Positions 44,101 to 54,543 of a DNA stretch of 64,000 nt are shown here, one piece after another. The stretch is taken from assembly GCA_013115125.1 (NCBI GenBank), contig JABANN010000029.1, forward strand, positions 1-64,000. Direction: 5' to 3'. The position numbers were made by a program, and so were the translations under genes. This DNA comes from Perkinsus olseni. Lineage: Eukaryota > Perkinsozoa > Perkinsida. The number at the start of each line of letters is the position of its first letter. Position 1 is the stretch's first letter. Under the pieces are notes generated by a model. It was not told the DNA's origin and searched no databases. It saw nothing but the letters and a program-made list of their open reading frames with translations.

Positions 44101-47100
44101 TCTGATCTCGCTCTACGCCAGCGGGCTACGTCAGCATTGAAGGCCTTCCTACAGCGTCTACGTGACACTTGGGATATGAAGTCACACCAACAAGATGGTC
44201 GGGCACATCTTCAGCTCCGCTCCGCTGTGAGGGATTTCTCGTTAGGTCCTGGCCTGTCGTCCAAGAGGTATGCTCCATGGCTGAAGGAGCTATTCTTGGA
44301 CTACCTCATCCCCGTTGCCACAAGGCCGGGCTCGCCCCTAGAGATAGCCTACCCTGCTGCCACGATAGTCGAGCATGTCTACAAGCTGTGAGACCTCACC
44401 TCTGGCCTTCCCCTAGCCTATCAATCTTGTCTTAGCTTCGGGAGCCTGCCCGTATCTCTCAACACCGGTAAGGTCTACACCGGCTGCTCCATTGCTCAGG
44501 AGCTGGGCTTCTATGACTCGGAGGTGCGTATGACTTGAGAAGTGTTCTATCACGTCGGTCTTGCTACAGGTTATCATGAGTCTCCTGCAAGCCCTAGGGG
44601 CAGCATGGAGCAAGCAGCGTACAGCGGTAGTACAAGCCCTGCAGGCAGTACCACCCGAGGTCATACTGCAAGTGGGACCACAGATAGATCGCCGCATCGC
44701 TGAGCTGGCAAGGAAGAGCAAGCAGGTACCTAGTAGTTATGCATTGGTAGGCAGTACGTGCTCGGTTGTCCCTGCCAGGTGGTAAGAGTACGTTGGACGA
44801 GTGAGGCAGCTGCTCTGGCAGCCCTCTATAGCCAAGCCCTGCGTGGGAGGGATAGGGTGGAGTATGTCGATGGTATAATGGAAGAGGTCAAGAGGGAGTT
44901 CAAGCAAAGCATCGGAAAGGTAGCGGCTGCACTATATTCTCGCATCGCGTTGACTGTTGTTTGCACTCTCAGGGCCTGGACGCCCTCAGAGGCCTTCATG
45001 TCCATTTAGCCTGTCTTGCCGCTGCTCTGCCCACCATCCGTGGCATGGCATCATGTGCTTCAGAGGGGTTCTCTTCTGTAGAGTCCGTAACCTCAGTTGA
45101 GGTTATGCTGTCCATATGTGTCAGTGTACTCGGAGCTATCAGCGAGGGTGTGGATGATGTAAGAGGAGATTTCTAAATTCCCTATCTGTATCGTGCAACC
45201 GTGCTGCTGTAGGTTTTGGTGTCTTCCAACCTGCTCACCGCAGTGGGACTAGATCACGCTGCAGGCCGCCCTAAGACGAGTGTTGATTGCCGAGGGCACC
45301 TAATAGTATCAGAAGAAGGGAGTGTGGAGTCCGATGAGGCCATGGACACTTCAGGTGAGTCGTGGTTTCTCTCGTGGCTCATACTGTTGTTGTGTAGATG
45401 ACGTGAGCATGGATATCGACGACGGTACATCTACCACTACTTCCGCTTGGACTACCATCAAGGAGAGCATATCAGCACTAGAAGCTATTGTGGAGAACCT
45501 TACGTCGATGGAGAGCATTGCCGGCGCCCCCGCTGGTGAGTACTCATCCCAATGCCTCAGTGATTTCCCTTGTTTCTGCAGGTGGTAGCTCTGTGTCACT
45601 GGTGACTTTGGCAAGTCCTTCGGCAGTGGAGGTGTGGGACAAGGTTGGGTCCATGCTCCTCTTGTTCCTCCTGTCTACTAAGCATCCTGGGTACGTCGAC
45701 CACTGGCCTGCCTTCATCTTTATCTGTCTTCCTCCTCAGGGCCAACACCCGACTCTACCGATGCTTAGCAGAGGTCACCAGACGCCTGCTGCTCTCTGAG
45801 GACCCGCAACTGCAAGAGCTACCGCACAAGTGGCTCCAGGATTTACATAGTCTTCTCGTTCGGGATGCAACCGTGGGAGAGGAGGACTCAGAAGAACGTT
45901 CGAGGCTGCAGATGGTACGCTGGCGGTACGCTAACAGAGTGACTCATGAGATGTTCGTACCAGGTGCTGCCTCCGGCACTACGCCGATCCTTCGGATTGG
46001 GTCTGTGCTTCGTCGGGATCCTCGAGGGGGCCGCAAACCACTTAAGATTGAGCGGAGGAGGGTACACCTCCTGCCAGATGCTATTGGATACCATAGCTCG
46101 CCTCCAAGGGTCGGTTCGCCATCCCTGAGCCTTATTTATCAATCTCATTTTTTCAGAGTATTTGAGGGTCCCTCGGCTGAAGACGTGACATCCTGCGTAC
46201 ATGCCCTCAATGTCCTCCGGGCCATCGTCCGGGATGCCCACCTAGCTGGCTACATACCGGAGAGCGTAGGCGTAGCGTAGTCTCGCTGATACGTTTACGG
46301 TGCCACCATGCAGGTTATGAACTCTATACTACTGCTCGCCGTGAAGACTCTGTCTCAACGAGGAGAGGAAACTTGGCCTATCCGCAGTGCCGGGACGTTG
46401 CTGTTTGTTCATGCCTCGAGACGTGTGAGTCCCCGTTTCTGCCACCCCGGGAGCAGTACTGTGATGATCACTGCTGCATTCCGAGCTCAGGTCCTTGGTA
46501 ATGACTCGGAGCACACGGTTGCCAGTGGCCATAAGCATACGGGTCGTGCTACTACGCTGATGGAACTGTGCCGCCGACAGCCCCAGTTGATCGATGCTAT
46601 TACTGCCCTACTGAGGGATCGTACGGTGGATGATGGTTCCACGGTCATGCCTGCCCTCCTCTTTGTGTGCAAGCTGAAGTTGGGGAATGAGGAAGCCCTT
46701 GCTAAGCAGCAGCACAAGGATCTACTCAGTGCTATATGGGAGCTGGCCAAGTCTCCCATCTGGCATGTACGCAAACTCGCCAGCGTTGCCTTAGTGAACC
46801 TGGGTGCTGTGGGCAGCATTTCTGATGCTTTAAGGCTTCAGCCTCACTCGGCTAATGGAATGCATGTAAAGTTGGAGGTGATAAGATTCTTGGTGAAGAC
46901 TGGTCGTACCAGTGGCCTTCGTGTTGGAGACATCCAAGCTCTCCTGAGGGAGACCTCCCTGTGCCCCCCTCTGAACACCATCGTTCTCGAGATTGCTCGC
47001 CTCTGCCAATTCAAGCTAGGGGCTGGCCCTTGTGATGCTGGTGATGGCTTCCTCGGCGTACAGCGTTCACAGGCTGCTGCTGCAGTGTCCACCGAGCCTG

Positions 47101-48004
47101 TGGAGAACTCTTGCCACCCTCAAGTCCTGCAAGCCTTCATCGAGAACAATCACGCTTCAGAGGAGCTCGTAGCCAAGGCCTTGTCGGTGGACATCTCCGC
47201 TAAACCGGAGTATCGGGGAGCCGTCCTGGCCGCCCTCACTGCAGCTAGCCCCGAGCTGCTGACGGAGGCCGTGGTGGAGCGCCTCCATACCTTGTTTTTC
47301 CCCAATGACGTCGATGGTGTACTGGCCCTTGCCAAGAGCCGGGCTGAGTCATCTCATAGAAAGGATTGGCTAGAGTTGTGCTCTCGGTCTTCACAGCCGG
47401 CCGAGGTTCGAGTAGCCGTCGCCTCTCTGGTGCCTGATACCATCGCAGTCGCGTTGTTGCAAGATGAATGTGAAGAAGTTCGTCGTATTGCTTGCAAGAA
47501 TCTAGGAGGACTTGCGCCCCTTCCAACGCTGTATCAAAGGTTCAGTAGCGACGATCCTCTGAGGGTGCCTACAGCTTCGGAGGTCACTAGTCTGATAGCG
47601 GACCGGGCCGCACCACGATCCTTCGATAAGGAGGAGCCTAACACGTACCAGGAAGAGCTCCTCTCAACACAGTTAGCCTTAAAGGCCAATACAGCAGCGT
47701 CTCAGCCCCCTGAGGGTGTTCGGGCAGCCCTCGGCGCACTGGTGGAGGGCCTGGTGGACTTCGGGTGGAGTCTGGCGTGTGATGAGTTTGTGTTTGAGTC
47801 GGCCTTTGCCTTACTGGGAGCGGCTAAGGGGGCCTTCCCTGAGCTCTCTGGCAAGTTCGATAGAGACGAGGTCCCCCTCTGTCTCCGTCGTCTGGCCAGG
47901 CCCAACACAAGCCTGGATCGGTGCTTGTTCTTATGCCCCTCTACAACTACAGCCGTACACTGTTCAACGTAATCTACCAAGTATGTTTCCACCACTCGAG
48001 ATGA
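41131..48004 (+). CDS. THADA: THADA/Trm732-like tRNA 2'-O-methylation regulator (HEAT/ARM repeat)
   Basis: A large helical-repeat partner of the FTSJ1/Trm7 methyltransferase that acts on tRNA position 32. The conserved DUF2428 core is spread over 45940-46600. LRRSFGLGLCFVGILEGA is followed, across a 48-nt intron, by EDVTSCVHALNVLRAIVRDA. Then come the VMNSILLLAVKTLSQ-containing exon, EETWPIRSAGTLLFVHASRR and VLGNDSEHTVASGHKHTGRA. This matches the THADA series LRRSAG.P, V+.LN.LRA++RD and W.VRN....LF..L..R. Upstream exons (KELPFCRAKCKGLSFLLPV, HQLCEQLFEIECRKAG) and a 554-codon exon to 47972 carry HEAT-like helices. It starts MVRHKSKAQPRRINRSR and is modelled to TGA at 48002-48004. Exon joins in 41700-45000 are only partly resolved. 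Confidence 0.78.
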
Positions 48005-48093
48005 TGTTGCGCTGTCCCGAGTGCGGCCTGCGCGGAATTTTTAGCGCGCGCCCGAAAAACTGATCTTGGCGATCGGCGCAGCTGTGGTTTCGA

Positions 48094-49430
48094 TGTCCTC
48101 CACCCGGCAGCATCCGGCTAGGAAAAGTAATAATTGGACTATCGAGAGGTTAGCCATCAGCCTCGATGCTTCCAGGCAGTCGAGAGGCGGGCAGTCGGAA
48201 GGATGCCCCAGAGCCCTTAAGCCGGATCAAGCCACCACCAGCCCTTGGTCGAGGGGGAGCACGTAGTACTCGGACCATTCTCGGCGTTGGTGTGGCTCCC
48301 AACGGCGGCTCTCCTGACCCATGCCATGTCATTCAGTACCAGCAATGCTCCTTTGTTTAGCAACCACGATATCTACCGCTAAGGGTGCCCCTCGGCGCTC
48401 CGGTGCTGTAGCTACCCCACAGGCACTGGCCTTGGATACGGCAATACATGAGGCTGTGAAGGTAGCGTCCAGAGTAGGGTCTGGCAGCTCCTAGTTATTG
48501 TTGTCAAGTAGATGAAAACGGATATGGTCGAAGTGAATTGCCAGGCGATGATTCGGGCAGTGTGTAAATACGCATACGGCGTTAAGGACGGAGCGGAGGT
48601 GATGGCTGCTATGCCGCAAGTGGTGGTGATGGGCGGTTAGTAGGTCAAGGCTGAGACACTGGCCGAAGCACTACGGTGTATAGAGACATACCGGCTCAAG
48701 GATGTTGATGTGACTGAAGTTCATCATACTGTGACTGTAGTGGTGCTATGCCCTGTGTGTCGGGTATGGGAGAGAGCATTAGGTCCCTCAAACGTTGGAG
48801 TATATCAGAAAGGAGGCCGCGAGAGAGGAGAAGGAAGCGAAAGACCACTTGGATGGTCTTGTGGAGGATGGTAAATTAGAGACTAGGTTGGAAGAGGCTA
48901 AAGCTTCTCGGAAACGGAAACTGGTAGTAGAGGGTTCCTTACCAGTCGGAGGCCCGGGGCTGGTTTGGTACTAACGTGTACCGGTATCAGACGATCGTGA
49001 TTCAACGGGTTCCTTTCGTGTAAATCATTTACAGTGAGCATATGGATTGTTTGTCAGGAGCAAGACGCCACCGCCGCTATCATCAACAAAAAGAGAAATC
49101 GATCTGATCTCGAGACGTAGCCCATCATTACTTCGCTCTCTGATCGTGTAGCTGTCCTTGTGAAGGTCCATAGCCACGGCCGAGGCTAACTTGGAGGCTA
49201 TGAAGAAACGTAGGGTGTCATTAGACTCAGTGTTAGAGTGGCGAAAACAGAGGGTAGCTACAATACTAGAGGCGTCAAAGGAGCTCAAACAGGTGATCTT
49301 TTGGGAGCATGATGAGGGGGTCGACCTGTAACCGTCTGGTTAGGGCCCGTCGGAGAAGGATTTAGCACAGACGACGGTCGTGCCGGCCGCAGAGGGTGAG
49401 GATAGGACCAAGGATGGTGCACAGCACTGA
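48094..49430 (+). CDS. Coiled-coil protein of unknown function
   Basis: Starts MSSTRQHPARKSNNWTIER. Exons give GAPRRSGAVATPQALALDTA, VKAETLAEALRCIETYRLKD and two strongly helical charged segments: YIRKEAAREEKEAKDHLDGL...RLEEAKASRKRKL, and LEAMKKRRVSLDSVLEWRKQ followed by RVATILEASKELKQ. A 52-nt intron leads to the C-terminal exon GPSEKDLAQTTVVPAAEGED with TGA at 49428-49430. The charge pattern suggests a nuclear or cytoskeletal coiled-coil protein. No family was recognised and several joins are provisional. Confidence 0.5.
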
Positions 49431-49529
49431 CTCCGATTGAGTGCTGATCCTCGAGCTTTCCGATGTTTCTCGCTAGCGTTGGTGGTGTTGTTAATGGCGA
49501 ACAACTCGTAAGCATGTGTTGCGATTGGT

Positions 49530-51197
49530 ATGCCTTTCAAGTGTATTGTAGCACTTCCTATGGAAATACTTGTCGGCTTGATCTCTTTATGTATACTGCT
49601 CGCGAAGCAGCCTGCTTCTACAGTAGTGTCATTATCGGCTGTTGATATAACGGATAAGTTGCAGAGGATGATACTGTCAGCAGGCTGCCCCCTGCAGCAC
49701 GATATCACCTGCTGGTGGGACAGGGGATCTCAGGAAGGCAGGAGTGTACGAGGATATATGGACTGTAGTAGTGGGGCGGGGATATCACCATCGGCAGTCG
49801 TGAAGACTGCTTTAGTGCGCCCTACAATATCTTCATCTTGAGGTCTTGCCATGGTTATCTGTGGGGGAATGTAGTGTCGAGGTATTTGATCATGTGCAGC
49901 CCTGTTGGAGGATGCACTGCGGGATGTATCTACCGAGCCAGAGCTGTGGGCATACACCAAATCCTTCGACCGCCTCGTTAATTGGACTTCAATCGTAGCC
50001 CAGGACAGTGCCGCTCATCTACAAGCATTGTAGTCTACAGTGCGCCATACATAATCACTCTTCCTGCTCGCCAGGCCTATCATGCTAGCTGTATCCTCTC
50101 TTCAACATGCTGCTCGTCATCCTCTGTGTTACCAGCAACCAGCGGTATTCCAGCGCGGGCATTGTGCTAATATTATGTAGCTTCGCCTGGTTTAACACGA
50201 TAAGTCTCAAGCTGCTCTGAGGTACAAGATGGCGATACAGAAGCTCCTTGTGGCTCACTTAGAGTGGGTAGCGCAGGAGATGCTCGAAGATGCTAGAGAC
50301 AAGGCGGGACTAAAGTGGCCTTCAATTCATCAGACCCCCACCGTGTGGGTTGAAGGCCTTCCGGAGGGGTCACCGTGGGTAGACTGTGAACGTGTAGAGC
50401 TAGCAAGGCATTTGGTTGACAACTATGAAGTGATCCGAGACGAGGTCAGGAGAGTTATTTTGCGGCGGGGAGTCGTTACCGCACAGGTTGGCCGGTTAGA
50501 CACAACTGCCGCGAGTGATGAGTATGGCTATCTCCATGCCTCAGGGAAGTGGGAGCAGCTACAGCTATTCCGAAATGGGTACTAGGAGTAGTAACAGGAG
50601 CTCATAATGTGAACCATAGTTACTCACAGGGAGTATCTCGACAAGAGCTGTAGCTTGATGCCGGAGACCTGCCGAGTGCTGCGAGAGGGCCCCTTCCCGA
50701 CCAGACCGGATTTAGTGGACCTGTGGCCAGTGAAGAATAACGAGGAGGTCGTTGATATCTCGTCCTCTCGATCGTCTTTCCTCTCCCCTTCCTAGGCCAT
50801 ACTCCTGTTCGCTTCCCCTGGTACTCATGTTCCCGTCCACAGTGGTGCTGCCAATACCCAGATCAACGTACACCTACCTCTCGTCGGCATTACAGGGGTA
50901 GCAACATGCTGTAGCATCATCACCCTGAGTGGTATGAATGGCGACAGGCGAGCATAGCAGTCCATCCTGGGGGAAGGCGGAACTGGACAGAGGCTACTGC
51001 AATGTGCTTTGATGATTCCTTCGCCCATGAGGTCTGGCATGAGGGTATGCCGTCGATACATCTCTAAAGACACATCATGATGCTCAGGAGATCATCTCCG
51101 GATAATCCTGGTGGTTAGAGTGATGCACCCTGCGGCCACCAGAGACCTTCTCGGTCGGGCTAGGTCCACGACCCTTCATGACCCTACTGAACTATAG
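49530..51197 (+). CDS. ASPH: Membrane-anchored aspartyl/asparaginyl beta-hydroxylase (AspH-type Fe(II)/2OG dioxygenase)
   Basis: Hydroxylates Asp/Asn side chains in the secretory pathway, using Fe(II) and 2-oxoglutarate. The N-terminus is a signal anchor (PMEILVGLISLCILLA). Linker exons read ELWAYTKSFDRLVNWTSIVA and SLQHAARHPLCYQQPAVFQR. The catalytic domain has WVEGLPEGSPWVDCERVELA, MPETCRVLREGPFPTR, GTHVPVHSGAANTQINVHLP (first iron-binding His, about 50836), CFDDSFAHEVWHEG (second His, about 51020) and RIILVVRVMHPAATRDLL. This is the AspH series CP.T...L, G..I..H.G.TN..+R.H, FDD+F.HE.WN. and R..L..D.WHP. The stop is TAG at 51195-51197. Introns are about 45 nt. Confidence 0.85.
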
Positions 51198-51256
51198 CTG
51201 CTGCTGCTGCTGATGTTTCCTTCCCCATCCCATTTCTTGTGTTAGAATAGGACGCC

Positions 51257-52714
51257 GATGGTTGAACTCACCTCTGTTCTCTCAGCCATTACTCTTGTAT
51301 GCCTCCAAGTGGGCCCGAGGCCATAGGGAGATGCCATCGAGTGTTTATGTACCTGACTAGCCTCTGCCTCCTTACCGTAGGGGGTGTTACCCTCTCCACG
51401 ACAACAAGCCATAGCTTGAGCCGTGGAGGAGGGGGAGGAGGAGGAGGGGATGATGTGTAATACTCATGATGCTGCTTTCTCGCCATAACTTAGGGCCGGT
51501 TGCTATCACTCCGTCGCAGGTCCGTTCTCGACGATCTCGTCAATACGATATCGAACAGCCAGATAACCTTGAATGTGGAGGAGCCTGACGGGTCGGCGGC
51601 GGCGGATGCTTCCAATACAGCAGCCGAGGCTGATTCTGGAACAGTGCTCATGACAGCTGAACAACTGGCAAAGAACGGGTATGTTTGCAGTTGACCTTCC
51701 TGCTGCTGTCAAGTCGTGGGGCGCAGGAACAGTATGGCGGCACGGCTGGACTCTATTGAGGAAGCGATAAAACGGCAGCTCAATGGTGTACAGAGGATAG
51801 AGGCTGGTCACTGGGATGAGGTAACCATTCTCATGGCTGGTTATAGAGGTGTACATGCTGCCGCTGCTCTTGTTAGTTGAATCGGACTCATTACAACATA
51901 CAGTCGACTCGGACGCAGCAGGAAAACAATGAGAAAAGCCGACAGGCCTGTCTGGTGAGTTGTTAATGGGAGTAGTCTTGACTGATCGGGAGAGACCATC
52001 GATGGGCAGGTTGCTAATAATGAGGCCTCAGTGGAGCTGAACAACTTACTACGTGATATGATATCAGGGGCGGAGCAGGTGAATGATGATGTGGTACGTG
52101 GTACTACTCGTGGCCCCAGTTCCACAGTTATGTCTTGTTATGATAGGCCACCGCTAACAAAGTGAAGAGGAGGATGGAACTAGACTTGGTAAGGCTACAG
52201 TGACCCTCCGACGCCTTGCGACTGCATCCTCGCTTCTCAGTCGAAGTTCAATGATAGGATAAGTAGTCTGGATGCATGGCTGTTGAACATGGACAAGTGG
52301 ACCAAGTTTGTATTGGACCAAACCACCACTCGTAGGACTACTAGCCGACTGTCTCTGGATAAGGCAGCTCTATTCAGTTGATCGTGCCCAAGCCCGGCTC
52401 CTCCGTTGGGGTGATGAGACACGATCGACGCTGAATACGCACGAGGTGAGCAGAGGCGTGTGCATCGATCTCGACAGTTCTGCTGCGTTCTCAGGTTGGT
52501 GTGGTAAAATTAGGACGGGAAATGTTCAATCTCGAGACATCGATACTATCTCTGCAGGAGACGATCATGTCGGCGGCAGGGACAGTTGGATGTAGGAGGA
52601 TGATGATGCAGCTGTTGCTGGTTGTGCTACTGTTCGTCCATAGATAAACCCCTCATCCTGACGATACCAGAGGCTGGTGGAGGCAACGACTGGCTGTACA
52701 CTCCCTTCACGTAG
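51257..52714 (+). CDS. Secreted or membrane coiled-coil protein, unknown
   Basis: Two possible N-termini are hydrophobic (MVELTSVLSAITLVCLQ at 51257; MYLTSLCLLTVGGVTLST within the frame from 51299), so targeting to the secretory pathway is likely. A Gly run follows. The body is helical: SVLDDLVNTISNSQITLNVE, MAARLDSIEEAIKRQLNGVQ, NEASVELNNLLRDMISGAEQ, ATANKVKRRMELDL, KFNDRISSLDAWLLNMDKWT, REMFNLETSILSLQETIMSA. Each is bounded by GT-AG introns of 45-70 nt. The tentative end is TAG at 52712-52714. The pattern resembles a long coiled-coil rod. No known family was recognised. Confidence 0.5.
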
Positions 52715-52879
52715 CTTTCAACCAATGGTTGTCCTCACATGAGCGGCCAGGCTAATGATAATGCATGATCTAATGGGTTGCTTTACCAAGGGGATCCAGT
52801 GTGGACTACTAGGCTTGTGTTGGGCTCAATCCTGGTCGTTGGTAATAGTGAGGCTGGTAGATTAGACTTCCCATTGCCA

Positions 52880-53666
52880 ATGAGTAATGATCGCATCCGT
52901 CGGAAGGTATCTGAGAGCTTGCTCGCTAAGATAGAAGACCAGCTAGGGAAGGGTAGGAGCTCCTCATTGGGGTCCGGGCCTCCGGAGGGAGTGGCGGAGT
53001 CGATGTCAATAGCGATGAGCGGGCCGAAAGTTGACGAAAGGGAAAATGTGCTGTCCACGGTGGGTGGAGCCACCATCGGAGGGGAAGCTGAAGCTCCCAC
53101 TAAAGTTGGCCACGATGCTACGGAGGCTGCTACTGGAAAGACCGGCGTAATCGAGAGAGCCGGGGCTACTAATAACGAGCACTCAAGGAGTCCTCTACAG
53201 GATGAGGTTTCTAGTACTGCCCTAGAACCGCACCGGCTACCAGCGGCAGCTCTTACGGCTGAGAACGGTCGAGGGGCGGGTGCCGGCGAAGGCCTACGTA
53301 CAGAGTCCAGACTAGCATTCGCGAGGCGGCCATCCTTACTGGCCTTCGCCAGGCAAGTCTCCCAAGCATCCAAGGAATTCGACAGAACTCTCCAGGCGAG
53401 GAGGCATTCGTTGCCAGAAGGCCGAGCTCACATGGCTGGTCGTGGATCATCGTTTACCATCGACCAGGACGATCTGACTCGCCGCATCAAGCGTAGTATT
53501 GACGCGTGTTCCGTTCGTTTCCGCTGCTATTGATCGGTTGTCAGAGGCCATGAGCATGGGGTATGGCATAAGACGGCTACAGGAAGTGCTTCAAGACTCT
53601 ACTGTCAACTCATCGACCAAGGCTATGATGGAGCGGGGATGGAGGAAATTGAGGGAATCTGAGTGA
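52880..53666 (+). CDS. Ser/Ala-rich protein of unknown function
   Basis: Starts MSNDRIRRKVSESLLAKIED (Met 52880; the frame is open from 52778). The middle is low-complexity Ala/Gly/Glu/Ser sequence. The C-terminal third is basic and helical (PSLLAFARQVSQASKEFDRT, RRHSLPEGRAHMAGRGSSFT, DQDDLTRRIK). A 51-nt intron (GTAGTATTGA...GTTGTCAG) joins the last exon, AMSMGYGIRRLQEVLQDSTV, ending TGA at 53664-53666. A cluster of RRHSLP-type sites suggests phosphorylation or 14-3-3 binding, which is inference. About 260 residues and no family recognised. Confidence 0.5.
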
Positions 53667-53862
53667 GGAGGGTCCTCGTATGTGACAGCGAGCATCGGAG
53701 TGCTGCCTCCTTGTAGCTCCAAGCTCCTTAAGTGGTTCGATGCAAGGGCGCGGGGGTGTCATCACTTGAGATGTGCTCTTCTTATTGTTGTATGTAGGCA
53801 GACGGCGATCGGGTCCATCCTCCCCGATGATTTTGGTGTTAGGTAAAATCCAGGTTGACTGC

Positions 53863-54460
53863 CGCGATGACTCGGCTACAGCTGCTGATGGAACATACAC
53901 CGACTAAGGACACTTGTAGGGCAGTGCTCATGGCAGCAGCATGGCTTATGGCCCAGCCGATTGCAGATCATCATGTGCAGCAAATCCCAAAGCTCCATCA
54001 TCTCTTCTCGGCAATGTATGAGACAGAGGTGGCCGTCGGTGTAGCACGCCTTCATGCTCTACTCGAGAAAGCTCTCCACAGGCATCTACGAGCGGCCATC
54101 ACAGTGCTGTGGTCCTGGGTACGCTGACGACATGCACACCGGTCATCGAGTTGCCGTAACTTTCAGCACGGTTCTAAAGGAGGCGAGAATAACAACAACA
54201 ACCCTCGACCATCTGTCGCGGCGAGTTTCGTGATTGGTTCTATCTCGCACGCCGTGGATGGGAGGTCGGGCCCAGCGCGTGCGGACGCCTCTTCAGAATG
54301 CCTCACTGTGGTCCCTGAGCGTGATGTGTTAGTGGTGAGCCTTTAAAGGGAGGCGTCTTGGCATTGTCATCGCCTTCAGAGGCTGTTGGCTGTCCTGAAA
54401 GAGCGGGAGAACGAACTGAGGCATCGGATAGAAAGGGGGATAGTTGCAACCGAAACATGA
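53863..54460 (+). CDS. Small helical protein, unknown
   Basis: Starts MTRLQLLMEHTPTKDTCRAV and continues MAAAWLMAQPIADHHVQQIP, LFSAMYETEVAVGVARLHAL, LEKALHRHLRAAITVLWSW. A 48-nt intron leads to a Ser/Asn-rich exon, and a 45-nt intron (GTGAGCCTTT...CGCCTTCAG) to RLLAVLKERENELRHRIERG and TGA at 54458-54460. Mostly alpha-helical, about 165 residues. No family recognised. Confidence 0.45.
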
Positions 54461-54543
54461 GGGTGTTGATAGGGTCTCTTGAGATAAGGGTGCTTGTGTT
54501 TAGCCCCCTGCATGTAGCCGACGGAAGCTATGGGTGGTAGTTG

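Noticed and set aside
42600-47972. Proteasome adaptor ECM29 as the identity of the large HEAT-repeat gene.
   Set aside because: The DUF2428 blocks (VHALNVLRAIVRDA, PIRSAGTLLF, LRRSFGLGL) are specific to THADA/Trm732.
46308-47972. A separate 554-codon single-exon gene.
   Set aside because: It continues THADA motifs from the preceding exons in frame and begins within a conserved block, so it is an internal exon region.
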